Positions 7,289 to 15,265 of a stretch of 35,815 bases of DNA are shown here, piece after piece (position 1 is the first letter of the stretch; each line of letters begins with the position of its first letter). Source of the stretch: Streptomyces roseus. Lineage in GTDB: Bacteria; Actinomycetota; Actinomycetes; Streptomycetales; Streptomycetaceae. The translations under genes were made by a program, and so were the position numbers. The DNA is taken from NCBI RefSeq assembly GCF_001044425.1, contig NZ_LFML01000158.1:1-35815 (forward strand). The letters run 5' to 3'. The notes below the pieces were generated by a model. That model was given only the letters and a program-made list of their open reading frames with translations, was not told where the DNA came from and did no database searches.

Positions 7289-8056
7289 TCAGCGCGGGAG
7301 GCCTCCGGCGAGCCGGGTCCGCAGCGCCGGATGGTCCGCCACCACCGTCGCCGAGCCGGGCGCGATCTCCGTGAACCCGGCGTCGCGGACCACCGGGAGG
7401 CCGCTGCCGCTCAGCTCCGCCCACCGCTCGCGCGGCGCCGTCCGTACGGACAGCCGGAAGCCGCGGTCCTGCCAGGCGGTGCGCTCGGCGCCGGTCAGCT
7501 CCCACCACGCCAGCTGCGCCGCGTGCCCGGCCTGGGCCATCGCCTTGCCGGCGGACATCTCCAGCTCCGGGTTGAGCCACAGCACGGGAACCCCGGGCGC
7601 GGCCGGAGCCGGCGGCTCCGGGTCGTCCAGGTCGGTCCCCGAGACCTGGAGCTTCGCGAGCTCCTTGGGCCAGCCGTCCAGCGGCACCGGCGGGAAGACC
7701 CGTACCTCCGCCGCGTCACCGTGCACCGTGACACCGGGCAGGGTTCCGGCCTTGCGCCACTCCGCGCCGCGCGCCCGCCGCACCACCTTGCGGATCCGCG
7801 CGTCCTGCCAGTCCCGGACGGCCTCGGCCCACTCGCCCTCGCCGCGGGCCCGCTCGTCGGTCAGCAGGACCAGCACGGCGCGGGCCGCCGTCTCCAGCGC
7901 GTCGGTACGGGCGGGCGGTTCGGCCTTCTCGATCCGAACGACCAGCGGCAGCACGAACTGCGGCGCCTCGTCGCGCGCGATGCGCTCCTGCCGGAACGGG
8001 CTGTCCGACCCGACCGCGGGTACGTCCGGAGTGTGGTTGCCGTGCTCGCTGCTCAT
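7289..8056 (-). CDS. Pth2-like peptidyl-tRNA hydrolase domain protein
   Basis: A 255-residue cytoplasmic protein. The C-terminal half contains the sequence GKAMAQAGHAAQLAWW (about residues 168-183), matching the Pth2 signature in which Lys, Gln and His line the active site. Authentic Pth2 enzymes (about 120 residues) release peptides from peptidyl-tRNA. The N-terminal half (about residues 30-130) is a longer, actinobacteria-type extension whose role I do not recognise, so enzymatic activity is not certain. The ATG at 8056 has only a GGCAGG directly adjacent and no well-spaced SD, so translation may be leaderless or weakly initiated. It diverges from the AIM24 gene across 71 bp. Confidence 0.7.
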   Translation of the reverse strand: MSSEHGNHTPDVPAVGSDSPFRQERIARDEAPQFVLPLVVRIEKAEPPARTDALETAARAVLVLLTDERARGEGEWAEAVRDWQDARIRKVVRRARGAEWRKAGTLPGVTVHGDAAEVRVFPPVPLDGWPKELAKLQVSGTDLDDPEPPAPAAPGVPVLWLNPELEMSAGKAMAQAGHAAQLAWWELTGAERTAWQDRGFRLSVRTAPRERWAELSGSGLPVVRDAGFTEIAPGSATVVADHPALRTRLAGGLPR

Positions 8057-8127
8057 CCTGCCAAGGATGCCAGGCTCCCCCTTCAGGATGATGCCGCGGG
8101 GGGTGTGGCCGGGCGAGGATCAAGCGC

Positions 8128-8802
8128 ATGAAGAGCGACCTTTTCGCGTCCGAGAACCTGGCTCAGCCGGCCTCGGCCCCGGGCATGACCCTGCAGAACG
8201 CCAAGTCCGTGAAGTACACCGTCAACGGTGAAATGCTGGCCCGTCAGGGCTCGATGGTCGCGTTCCGGGGGAACCTCCAGTTCGAGCGCAAGGGCCAGGG
8301 CATAGGCGGCATGCTCAAGCGCGCCGTCACCGGTGAGGGCCTCGCGCTGATGTCCGTACGCGGGCAGGGCGAGGCCTGGTTCGCCCACCAGGCGGGCAAC
8401 TGCTTCATCATCGACTTCGAGCCGGGCGACGCCCTGACCATCAACGGGCGCAACGTGCTCTGCTTCGACCCGACGCTCTCCTACGAGATCAAGATGGTGA
8501 AGGGCGCCGGCATGACCGGCGGCGGTCTCTTCAACAGCCTCTTCACCGGCACCGGCAAGCTCGCCGTGATCTGCGACGGCCACCCGATCATCATCCCGGT
8601 CACCGAGCAGACCCCGGTGTACGTGGACACCGACGCGGTGGTCGGCTGGAGCGCCCGGCTGGAGACGGGGCTGCACCGCTCCCAGTCCGTCGGCTCGATG
8701 ATCCGCGGCGGTTCCGGCGAGGCCGTGCAGCTGATGCTGCGCGGCGAGGGCTTCGTCATCGTCCGGCCCAGCGAGGTCACCGAGACGGCGGCAGCGCACT
8801 GA
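8128..8802 (+). CDS. AIM24 family protein
   Basis: A 224-residue protein of the AIM24 (TIGR00266-like) family. The family forms beta-sandwich proteins often found next to stress or membrane genes; its biochemical role in bacteria is unknown. The family pattern is seen in the Gly-rich repeating beta segments, for example GEMLARQGSMVAFRGNL, GEAWFAHQAGNCFII and LMLRGEGFVIVRPSE. The ATG at 8128 has GAGGA about 9 nt upstream. There is no signal peptide. The stop (TGA at 8800-8802) lies 11 nt before the GTG of the ABC ATPase, so the three plus-strand genes to 10270 are likely one operon. Confidence 0.85.
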   Translation: MKSDLFASENLAQPASAPGMTLQNAKSVKYTVNGEMLARQGSMVAFRGNLQFERKGQGIGGMLKRAVTGEGLALMSVRGQGEAWFAHQAGNCFIIDFEPGDALTINGRNVLCFDPTLSYEIKMVKGAGMTGGGLFNSLFTGTGKLAVICDGHPIIIPVTEQTPVYVDTDAVVGWSARLETGLHRSQSVGSMIRGGSGEAVQLMLRGEGFVIVRPSEVTETAAAH

Positions 8803-8813
8803 GGCTCGACCGG

Positions 8814-9614
8814 GTGGGCCGCCGCCACGGGGTGCGGCGGCCGTGGGTGCTGCGCGGGATCGACCTGGAGCTGCCGCCCGGCGCGCTGGTGCGCGTCGAA
8901 GGCCGCAACGGCGGCGGCAAGTCGACCCTGCTGCGGATCGTCGCGGGGATCGACGCCCCGTCCGAGGGGCGCGTCACCGGGCGCCCGCGCCGGACGGCCT
9001 TCGTGCCCGAGCGCTTCCCGGCGGCGCTGCCGCTCACCGCGACGGCCTACCTGACCCACATGGGCCGGGTGCACGGCCTCGGGCGGGCGCGGGCCGCGGA
9101 CCGGGCGGCCCACTGGCTGGAGCGGTTCGGCGCGGCCGCGTACGCGCGCACCCCGCTGGCCGAACTCTCCAAGGGCAGCAGCCAGAAGGTGGCCGTCGCC
9201 CAGGCCCTGCTCGCCGATCCCGGGCTGCTCGTCCTCGACGAGGCCTGGACCGGGCTCGACACCGCCGCCCGCGCGGAGCTGGACCGGGCCGTCGCCGAGC
9301 GGACCGCGGCCGGGGGCACCGTGGTCTTCGTCGACCACGACCCGGCGCGGCTCGCCGGCCTCGCCGACGCGCGCCACCGGGTGGAGGGGACCGCGCTGGT
9401 CCCCGTGCGGGAGCCCGCCGCCGCGGGACCGTACGTACGGATCGAGGCCGCCGGGCCGCCGGGGGCCGAGCCGCCGCCCGGGCTGGCCGCCGCGTCCGCG
9501 CCCGGCGGGGTACTGCTGCTGACGGTGCCCGCCGCCCGGTCCGACGCGGTACTGCGCGAGCTGCTCACCGCGCCCGGGCCCTGGCACATCCGCGCCGTGG
9601 AGGAACTGACGTGA
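8814..9614 (+). CDS. ABC transporter ATP-binding protein
   Basis: A 266-residue ATPase that would power the membrane protein encoded next. Walker A is GRNGGGKST (about residues 30-38), the signature loop is LSKGSSQKV rather than LSGGQ, Walker B is LLVLDEAW and the H-loop is VVFVDHD. The usual Q-loop glutamine is not evident (FVPERFP stands there). The C-terminal 70 residues form a short accessory region. The GTG at 8814 has GAGG 9 nt upstream. The frame remains open upstream, and the codons before it (L-R-L-D-R) look like the start of an ABC domain, so initiation from the CTG at 8799 overlapping the previous stop is possible. Substrate and direction of transport are unknown. Confidence 0.85.
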   Translation: MGRRHGVRRPWVLRGIDLELPPGALVRVEGRNGGGKSTLLRIVAGIDAPSEGRVTGRPRRTAFVPERFPAALPLTATAYLTHMGRVHGLGRARAADRAAHWLERFGAAAYARTPLAELSKGSSQKVAVAQALLADPGLLVLDEAWTGLDTAARAELDRAVAERTAAGGTVVFVDHDPARLAGLADARHRVEGTALVPVREPAAAGPYVRIEAAGPPGAEPPPGLAAASAPGGVLLLTVPAARSDAVLRELLTAPGPWHIRAVEELT

Positions 9615-10270
9615 GGGGCCTGCTGCGTTACCAGTGCGCGCTGCTGCTGCGCTCCCAGCGCTGGATCGCGCCGTTCCTGCTGTACGCGGCCTTCCTCGCC
9701 GCCGGGGTCCGGCCGGGCGACCCGCTGCTGGACTCGCTGGGCTTCGCGGCCGCCGGGCTGGTGCCGGTCACGGCCTGGCTGGTGCGGGTCTGCGTGACCA
9801 ACGAGCCCGCCGCCGCCCGCGACTGCGCCGCCGCCGCGGCCGGTCCCGTACGGGTCCACGCGGCGGCCCTGCTCACCGCGCTGGGCGGGGCGCTGCTGTC
9901 CGGTGCCGTGGGCACGGCGGCCGTGCTGCTGGCGGGCGACTCCGGCCGGGCGGAACGCGTGGATCCGCAGGACGCCGCCCTGGCCGGGGTGCTGGCCGCC
10001 CTCGCGTGCGTGCTGACCGGTGCGGCCGTCGGGGCGCTGTGCAGCCGGCCGCTGCTGCGCTCGACGGGGATCGCGGTCCTGGCGGGCGCCCTGGGCTCGC
10101 TGCTGGCCTGGGGCCTCGCCGTCTCCCCGGCGCGCCGCGCGGTGACGGCGCTGGTGGAGGGGTCCCGCGCGCACGCCGTGACGCTGCCGGTGGCGTCCTT
10201 CGCGGGGGCGCTGGCGCTGGCCTGCGCGGCCGGTGCGCTGGCCTGCCTCGTCAGCGCGCGGCGGAGCTGA
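9611..10270 (+). CDS. ABC transporter membrane subunit (putative)
   Basis: A 219-residue, very Ala/Leu/Val-rich integral membrane protein with about six hydrophobic segments, for example WIAPFLLYAAFLAAG, SLGFAAAGLVPVTAWLV, ALLTALGGALLSGAVGTAAV and AVLAGALGSLLAWGLAV. The GTG start overlaps the stop of the ATPase gene by 4 bp (GTGA), so the two are translationally coupled and most likely form a small ABC-2-like transporter. I see no conserved motif that would identify a substrate. The gene ends 14 bp before the small zinc-ribbon gene. Confidence 0.78.
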   Translation: MRGLLRYQCALLLRSQRWIAPFLLYAAFLAAGVRPGDPLLDSLGFAAAGLVPVTAWLVRVCVTNEPAAARDCAAAAAGPVRVHAAALLTALGGALLSGAVGTAAVLLAGDSGRAERVDPQDAALAGVLAALACVLTGAAVGALCSRPLLRSTGIAVLAGALGSLLAWGLAVSPARRAVTALVEGSRAHAVTLPVASFAGALALACAAGALACLVSARRS

Positions 10271-10284
10271 GTACGCTCGGGGGC

Positions 10285-10485
10285 ATGGACGAAGCGGGCG
10301 TGCCGAGCGGGACCGAGTCGTACTGCGCCGCCCCGGCCGCGCCCGCCGGGGCGGTGCCCGGGCCGCCCTACGCGGACTGCGTGGAGTGCGGCGAGCCCAC
10401 CGAGTACGGATCCGCGACCCCGGGCCGGGTGCTGTGCCCGGTGTGCGAGTGGCAGGACGCGCAGCGCTCGGCCTGTTCCGGCTGA
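10285..10485 (+). CDS. Small zinc-ribbon protein
   Basis: A 66-residue protein with two CxxC pairs, Cys32/Cys35 (CVECGEP) and Cys51/Cys54 (CPVCEW), spaced as in a zinc ribbon. Two other cysteines (14 and 64) fall outside the pairs. The ATG at 10285 follows a GGGGGC stretch that could serve as an SD. It lies 14 bp behind the ABC permease gene and may be cotranscribed. It faces the deacetylase gene convergently with only 34 bp between them. Function unknown; nucleic-acid or protein binding would be typical for such a fold. Confidence 0.65.
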   Translation: MDEAGVPSGTESYCAAPAAPAGAVPGPPYADCVECGEPTEYGSATPGRVLCPVCEWQDAQRSACSG

Positions 10486-10519
10486 GGCCGCGCCGCCGCC
10501 GCGCCCGCCTCCCGGTGGG

Positions 10520-11473
10520 CTACTTCCCGATGAGCTCGGAGACCTTCACGAAGCGGTAGCCGCGCTTGCGCAGCTCCGGGACGATCTTGTGGATGGCCTC
10601 CTCGGTGACGGGGGCGGCGCTGCGCGTGCAGTGCATCACCACCACCGAGCCCGGCTTCACCCCGGTGAGCACCTGCTCGGCCACCGCGTCCGGGTCCTTG
10701 GCGAAGGCGTCCCCGCTGACCACGTCCCACTGGACGGCCGTGACCTTGGCAGTGGAGATCGCCCGCAGCGCCTGGTCGTCGTAGCAGCCGCCGGGGAAGC
10801 GGAAGTACGGGACCGTGTTGACCGCACCGGCCGTGCGGAAGGCGGCGAAGGCGCGGTCCACATCGGCCCGGGCCGCGGCCGCGTCGAGCGCGGGCAGCCC
10901 GTAGCAGGGCGACGTGAAGGCGTGGTGGCTGTACGAGTGGTTCGCGATCTCGAAGTTCGGGTCGGTGCCGATGGCCTTGGCCTGGTCCGGGTACTCCTCG
11001 GCCCAGCGGCCGGTCATGAAGACCGTCGAGGGCACCTTCAGAGTGCGCAGGGTCGAGATGAGCTGCGGGTTGTCGAAGTGCTCCCCGTCCGCGGCGCGCT
11101 GCCCCTGGTCGGAGGTCATGTCGGCGTCGAAGGTCAGGGCGACGGTCTTGTCGCTCTGCTGCTTCGCCCGCTCGAAGACCGGGGTCAGGCCGTTCGGCCC
11201 GGGTGCCAGGGTCGGGGCCTTGGCGGGCGGCGGGGCGGCGGCCGCGGCGGAGCCGGCGGCCTGCGGCGCGCCGGCCGAGGCCGCCGCGGAGGGCGGGACC
11301 GAGGCCCCGGGGGTGCCCATGCGGGCGGCCTGGTGGCCGGCGCCGGAGCCGGCCGCGGAGCTGCCGCTGCCGCCCCCGCATCCGGTGAGGGCGGTGCAGA
11401 GAGCGGCACTGAGGGCGGCCGCGACCGCGACATTGCGCACAGAAAGGGTCACGGACGCAAAATATATGACCAT
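10520..11473 (-). CDS. NodB-type polysaccharide deacetylase lipoprotein
   Basis: A predicted surface lipoprotein. A hydrophobic signal segment ends in the lipobox LTGC, followed by a long Ala/Gly/Pro/Ser-rich linker and then a NodB carbohydrate-esterase-4 domain. Motifs in order are TFDADM (usually TFDD), HSYSHH (metal histidines), RFPGGCYDD (R-x-P-G-G), WDVVSGD and VMHCTRS. Family members remove acetyl groups from peptidoglycan, chitin or other glycans outside the cell. The first motif has Ala between the aspartates, as in several actinobacterial homologues. The start is uncertain. ATG at 11473 gives 317 residues without a good SD; GTG at 11452 also gives a complete signal peptide, and a TATATT hexamer lies about 8 nt before it on the minus strand, compatible with a leaderless transcript. 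Confidence 0.85.
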   Translation of the reverse strand: MVIYFASVTLSVRNVAVAAALSAALCTALTGCGGGSGSSAAGSGAGHQAARMGTPGASVPPSAAASAGAPQAAGSAAAAAPPPAKAPTLAPGPNGLTPVFERAKQQSDKTVALTFDADMTSDQGQRAADGEHFDNPQLISTLRTLKVPSTVFMTGRWAEEYPDQAKAIGTDPNFEIANHSYSHHAFTSPCYGLPALDAAAARADVDRAFAAFRTAGAVNTVPYFRFPGGCYDDQALRAISTAKVTAVQWDVVSGDAFAKDPDAVAEQVLTGVKPGSVVVMHCTRSAAPVTEEAIHKIVPELRKRGYRFVKVSELIGK

Positions 11474-11536
11474 CTGCCAAGCGGATCGCAGCGGCGCCGG
11501 GCCGGGCATACGAATCGCCCGCCCGAGTGACGGGCG

Positions 11537-12466
11537 TCAGGTCTCCAGCAGTCGCCTCCGGCACTCCTCCACGTCGAAGGCGGCCTCCGGGTAGCGCGGA
11601 TCCAGCTCCTCCAGATGCTCCAGCAGCAGCGTGGCGACCGCCCAGTTGCGGTACCACTTCCGGTTGGCGGGGACCACGTACCAGGGCGCGGCGCCGGTGG
11701 AGCAGCGCTCCAGGGCCAGCTCGTACGCGTGCTGGTACTCGGGCCACAGGAGGCGGTCCTCGATGTCGCCCGGGCTGAACTTCCAGTGCTTGTCGGGGTT
11801 GTCCAGCCGCTTCAGCAGCCGCTCGCGCTGCTCCTCGTAGCTGATGTGGAGGAAGACCTTGACCAGCGTGACGCCGTCGTCCGCGAGGGACTGCTCGAAC
11901 CGGTTGATCTGCGCGTAGCGCCGGTTCAGCTGACTGCGCGACACCAGCTCGCGGACGCGGGCGACGAGGACGTCCTCGTAGTGGGAGCGGTCGAAGATCC
12001 CGATCTCGCCCGCCGCGGGGAGGGCCTTGCGGATGCGCCAGAGGAAGGGGTGCTCGTGCTCCTCCGGCGTGGGCGCCTTGAAGGACCTGACCCGGCAGCC
12101 GGCGGGGTTGAGGAAGCCGATCACGTGCTTGACCGTGCCGCCCTTGCCGCTGGTGTCCATGCCTTGGAGGACGAGCAGGACGCGGCGGCGGTCGCCCGCC
12201 GTGCTCGCCGCGTACAGCCGCTCCTGGAGCGAGGCGAGGGGCTCGGCCAGCGCGGCGGTGGCGGCGATGCCCGCGGCCTTGTCGGCCGGGCAGCCGGGGG
12301 TTGCGGCGGGATCGAAGGCGCCGAGGTCGAGGCGCTCACCGGCCGGGGCGCGCAGCAGCGGGCGCAAGGAGATGTCCCGCCGCTCCCGCGCGGGCCGGGG
12401 CTTGGGGGCCTTCCCGCCGCTCTTCTTGCCCTGGTCGGCCTTCTTGCTCTCCTTGGCCACAGCCAC
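11537..12466 (-). CDS. PPK2-family polyphosphate:nucleotide phosphotransferase
   Basis: A 309-residue cytoplasmic kinase. Walker A is GMDTSGKGG (102-110) and the second catalytic motif is FDRSHYEDVLVAR (about 158-170). An R/K-rich lid segment, HISYEEQRERLLKRLDNPDK, lies further on. PPK2 enzymes move phosphate between polyphosphate and nucleoside mono- or diphosphates; the subclass cannot be fixed by eye, though the single-domain length suggests a class I or III type. The first 30 residues are a Lys/Arg-rich tail (KKADQGKKSGGKAPKPR). The GTG at 12466 is used; a second GTG two codons downstream (12460) is equally possible because the SD is weak. It lies 63 bp upstream of, and on the same strand as, the deacetylase gene. 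Confidence 0.88.
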   Translation of the reverse strand: MAVAKESKKADQGKKSGGKAPKPRPARERRDISLRPLLRAPAGERLDLGAFDPAATPGCPADKAAGIAATAALAEPLASLQERLYAASTAGDRRRVLLVLQGMDTSGKGGTVKHVIGFLNPAGCRVRSFKAPTPEEHEHPFLWRIRKALPAAGEIGIFDRSHYEDVLVARVRELVSRSQLNRRYAQINRFEQSLADDGVTLVKVFLHISYEEQRERLLKRLDNPDKHWKFSPGDIEDRLLWPEYQHAYELALERCSTGAAPWYVVPANRKWYRNWAVATLLLEHLEELDPRYPEAAFDVEECRRRLLET

Positions 12467-12559
12467 CTACCCCGATCCGGTCGATTCCCTTGATGATCCA
12501 TCGGAACGGTCGGGGTCGCGAGGGGGCGGCCGCTGACGGACGCCGGCGGCTCCGGGGCG

Positions 12560-12599
12560 AGGGGGTGGGGCCCCGCGGTACCGCGGGGCCCCACCCCCT
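12560..12599. terminator. 40-bp perfect palindrome, strong terminator after the OsmC gene
   Basis: The arms 12560-12579 and 12580-12599 are exact reverse complements (20 bp each), centred on CGGTACCG, and nearly all G or C. It lies 39 bp after the stop of the minus-strand OsmC gene and about 93 bp before the PPK2 start. That is the expected place for a factor-independent terminator, and its perfect symmetry would let it work in both directions. Confidence 0.75.
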
Positions 12600-12638
12600 T
12601 CCCGGGACGGGCCGGGCAGCAGCCGGGCCGCCGGACCG

Positions 12639-13064
12639 CTAGACGAGCTCCGCGCTCAGGGTGATCGTCGTGCCGCTCAGCGCCTGGCTGACCGGGCAGT
12701 TCTTCTTCGCGTCCTCCGCGGCGGCGGCGAAGCCCTCGGCGTCCAGGCCGGGAACCTCGGCGCGCACCGACAGGTGGATGCCGGTGATGCCCTCGCCCGG
12801 CTGGAAGGTCACGTCGGCCTTGGTCTCCAGCCGGGTGGGCGGGGTGCCGGCACCGTCGAGGCCGTGCGAGAGCGCCATCGAGTAGCAGCTGGAGTGCGCG
12901 GCGGCGATCAGCTCTTCCGGGCTGGTCTTGCCGTTCGCGGCCTCGGCGCGCGAGGGCCAGGAGACCTCGAACGAACCCCGGCCCGAGGAGTCGAGGCTGA
13001 CCGTGCCGGCACCCTTCAGCAGGTTGCCTTCCCAGACGGTGTGCGCGGTACGCGTGGTGGCCAT
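12639..13064 (-). CDS. OsmC/Ohr-family peroxiredoxin
   Basis: A 141-residue cytoplasmic protein of the OsmC family, thiol-dependent reductases of organic hydroperoxides. The two redox cysteines are Cys60 (AAHSSCYSMAL) and Cys123 (KNCPVSQAL). The segment GKTSPEELIAAAHSSCYSMALS is diagnostic. The length matches the family. ATG at 13064 has AAGGGA about 7 nt upstream. It is flanked by the strong palindrome downstream and a 73-bp gap to zapE upstream, so it is probably monocistronic. No regulator of the OhrR type is seen next to it. Confidence 0.9.
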   Translation of the reverse strand: MATTRTAHTVWEGNLLKGAGTVSLDSSGRGSFEVSWPSRAEAANGKTSPEELIAAAHSSCYSMALSHGLDGAGTPPTRLETKADVTFQPGEGITGIHLSVRAEVPGLDAEGFAAAAEDAKKNCPVSQALSGTTITLSAELV

Positions 13065-13137
13065 GGTGGATCCCTTCGGAAGGTGTTGGGAACTGCCGGA
13101 CCGCCCCGGGGGAGGGGTCGGGCCGGCGTCCCCAAAC

Positions 13138-14250
13138 CTACTGGGACACCAGGGGTTTCGCGTCGCGTGCCAGTGCGGTGAGCCTTGAGATGGCCCGGAA
13201 GTACTTCTTGCGGTAGCCGCCGTTCAGCATTTCTTCACTGAAGAGCTTGTCGAAGGGCACGCCCGACGCCAGGACCGGTATCTCCCGGTCGTACAGGCGG
13301 TCGGCGAGGACCACGAGGCGCAGCGCCGTCGACTGGTCGGGGACCGGGCCGACGCCGGTCAGGCAGACCGCCGCTATGCCGTCCGTGAGGGCTCCGTACC
13401 GGCTGGGGTGGACCTTGGCCAGGTGCTCCAGCAGTCCGGGGAAGTCGTCCAGGCTCGCGCCCTCGGTCGCGTACGCGGCCTTCGTGACCTGCTCGTCCGA
13501 GAACGGCGCCGGGGCCTGCGGCAGGCCGCGGTGGCGGTAGTCCTGGCCGTCGATGCGCAGCGGGCGGAAGTGCGCCGAGAGCCCCTGGATCTCGCGCAGG
13601 AAGTCCGCCGCGGCGAACCGGCCCTCGCCGAGCTTGCCGGGCAGGGTGTTGGAGGTGGCGGCCAGTGCCACGCCCTGCTCGACCAGCCGGCTCAGCAGCG
13701 AGGAGACGAGGACGGTGTCGCCCGGGTCGTCCAGTTCGAACTCGTCGATGCACAGGAGGCGGTGTCCGCCGAGCGTCTGGACCGTCTGCTGGAAGCCGAG
13801 CGCCCCGACCAGGTTGGTCAGCTCCACGAAGGTGCCGAAGGCCTTGAGCTCGGGTTCGGCCGGGGTGGCGTGCCAGAGGGAGGCCAGCAGGTGCGTCTTG
13901 CCGACGCCGTAGCCGCCGTCGAGGTAGACCCCGCGCGGGCCGGCGGCGACCGGTGCCTTCTTCGCGAACCAGCGGCGCTTGCCGCCGCCGCTCGCGTGGG
14001 CCCCGCCCAGCCCGGCGGCGAAGCCGCTGAGCACGGTGACCGCCTCGGCCTGGCTGGGCTGACCGGGGTCGGGGTCGTACGTGTCGAAGCGCACCGAGTC
14101 GAAACGCGGAGGCGGCACCATCTCGGCCACCAGCCGCTCGGCTGGCACCCGGGGCTCGCGGGCGCACAGGGCCTGCGGGCCGGCCTCGGCCGGGCCGGCT
14201 ATCGGGGGTCGCCCGTAGGTGGATCCGGAGGTGGAGAGTGATGTTGACAC
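13138..14250 (-). CDS. zapE: ZapE (AFG1-like) ATPase
   Basis: A 370-residue AAA-type ATPase of the ZapE/AFG1 family, linked in proteobacteria to Z-ring remodelling and in mitochondria to protein quality control; its role in Streptomyces is not established. Walker A is GGYGVGKTH (112-120) and Walker B is LLCIDEFELDD. Later segments typical of the family are ATSNTLPGKLGEGRF and LREIQGLSAHFRPLRIDG. The start is taken as GTG 14250 (V-S-T-S-L-S-T-S). The open frame continues far upstream but runs antisense through the next gene, so those residues are not real. It diverges from the RibD-like gene with only 36 bp between starts, so the promoters must overlap or the messages be leaderless. Confidence 0.85.
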   Translation of the reverse strand: MSTSLSTSGSTYGRPPIAGPAEAGPQALCAREPRVPAERLVAEMVPPPRFDSVRFDTYDPDPGQPSQAEAVTVLSGFAAGLGGAHASGGGKRRWFAKKAPVAAGPRGVYLDGGYGVGKTHLLASLWHATPAEPELKAFGTFVELTNLVGALGFQQTVQTLGGHRLLCIDEFELDDPGDTVLVSSLLSRLVEQGVALAATSNTLPGKLGEGRFAAADFLREIQGLSAHFRPLRIDGQDYRHRGLPQAPAPFSDEQVTKAAYATEGASLDDFPGLLEHLAKVHPSRYGALTDGIAAVCLTGVGPVPDQSTALRLVVLADRLYDREIPVLASGVPFDKLFSEEMLNGGYRKKYFRAISRLTALARDAKPLVSQ

Positions 14251-14286
14251 AGCTCTTAACTCTACGGGGCGTGGCACACTGCACCG

Positions 14287-15117
14287 ATGCGACGCCTGTT
14301 CCCTGTGACCGATCAGACATCGGCCGACCCCGCGTCGGCCACCGCGGAGCCCGGCGACCGAGGCGACCGCAGTGACGGCAGTGACCGCAGTGACCGGGAG
14401 TGGTCGCTGGACGAGCTCGCGGAGGCCTACGCGTACCCCGCGCTCGGCCCGGAGGGCCACTGGCTGCGGGCCAACATGGTCTCCACCCTGGACGGCGCGG
14501 CCCAGCACGACGGGCGCTCTCAGCCGATCTCCAGCGAGACCGACATGCGGATCTTCGGCACCCTGCGGGCGCTGGCCGACGTGGTGGTCGTCGGCGCCGA
14601 AACGGTTCGCCAGGAGGGGTACCGCCCGGCGCGGGCCCGTGAGGCCTTCGCGGCCCGGCGCGCGGCCGCGGGACAGGGCCCCGCCCCCGCCATCGCGGTG
14701 GTCACGGCCGGTCTGGACCTGGATTTCTCGCTGCCGCTGTTCACCTCGCCCCTGGTGCCGACCCTCGTGGTGACCGGTGCGGCCGCACCCGCCGAACGGG
14801 TGGCGGCGGCCGCCGCGGCCGGGGCCGAGGTCGTGCTGGCGGGCGAAGGGGCGGCCGTGGATCCGGCCCGGATCGTGGGGGAGCTGGCGGACCGGGGGCT
14901 GCGCCGCCAGCTGACCGAGGGCGGTCCCCGGCTGCTGGGGCAGTTCGTGGCGGCCGACGCACTGGACGAGCTCTGCCTGACGATCTCGCCGATGCTGGCC
15001 GCGGGCGGGGCCCAGCGGATCTCCGGAGGGCCCCCGGTGGCGGTGCCGCACCGGCTTGCACCCGCCTCCGTACTGGAGGAGGCCGGGTTCCTCTACACGA
15101 GTTACCGTCGGATCTGA
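14287..15117 (+). CDS. RibD C-terminal-like pyrimidine reductase family protein
   Basis: A 276-residue protein with the dihydrofolate-reductase-like fold of the RibD C-terminal domain. Family segments are WLRANMVSTLDGAA, ISSETDMRIFGTLRALAD, VVVVGAETVRQEGYRPAR, LTEGGPRLLGQF and DELCLTISPML. RibD reductases act on the pyrimidine intermediate of riboflavin synthesis with NADPH, but isolated proteins of this actinobacterial type may have other substrates. There are no other rib genes nearby, so riboflavin synthesis should not be assumed. A short low-complexity stretch GDRGDRSDGSDRSDRE (23-38) comes from a 9-bp DNA repeat and may be strain-variable. Confidence 0.85.
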   Translation: MRRLFPVTDQTSADPASATAEPGDRGDRSDGSDRSDREWSLDELAEAYAYPALGPEGHWLRANMVSTLDGAAQHDGRSQPISSETDMRIFGTLRALADVVVVGAETVRQEGYRPARAREAFAARRAAAGQGPAPAIAVVTAGLDLDFSLPLFTSPLVPTLVVTGAAAPAERVAAAAAAGAEVVLAGEGAAVDPARIVGELADRGLRRQLTEGGPRLLGQFVAADALDELCLTISPMLAAGGAQRISGGPPVAVPHRLAPASVLEEAGFLYTSYRRI

Positions 15118-15120
15118 GAA

Positions 15121-15145
15121 GGAGCGGAATTTGTTGTTCCGCTTC
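15121..15145 (+). terminator. Hairpin directly after the RibD-like gene
   Basis: AGCGGAA (15123-15129) pairs with TTCCGCT (15137-15143), extended by one G-T and one G-C pair, around a 7-nt T-rich loop. It starts 3 nt after the stop codon, so it is a likely terminator, and lies about 120 bp before the Usp-like gene. Confidence 0.5.
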
Positions 15146-15265
15146 GCTTCCGGTGGGCACATACCTGGGCAGATATATCCACGCAGGGCTCCGTGTGAAG
15201 GCGGGGCAGGATGGTTTCCGCAGGGGCCGGCCGACCGGCCCTGGCCCATGAAGGAGAGGGCGTCC

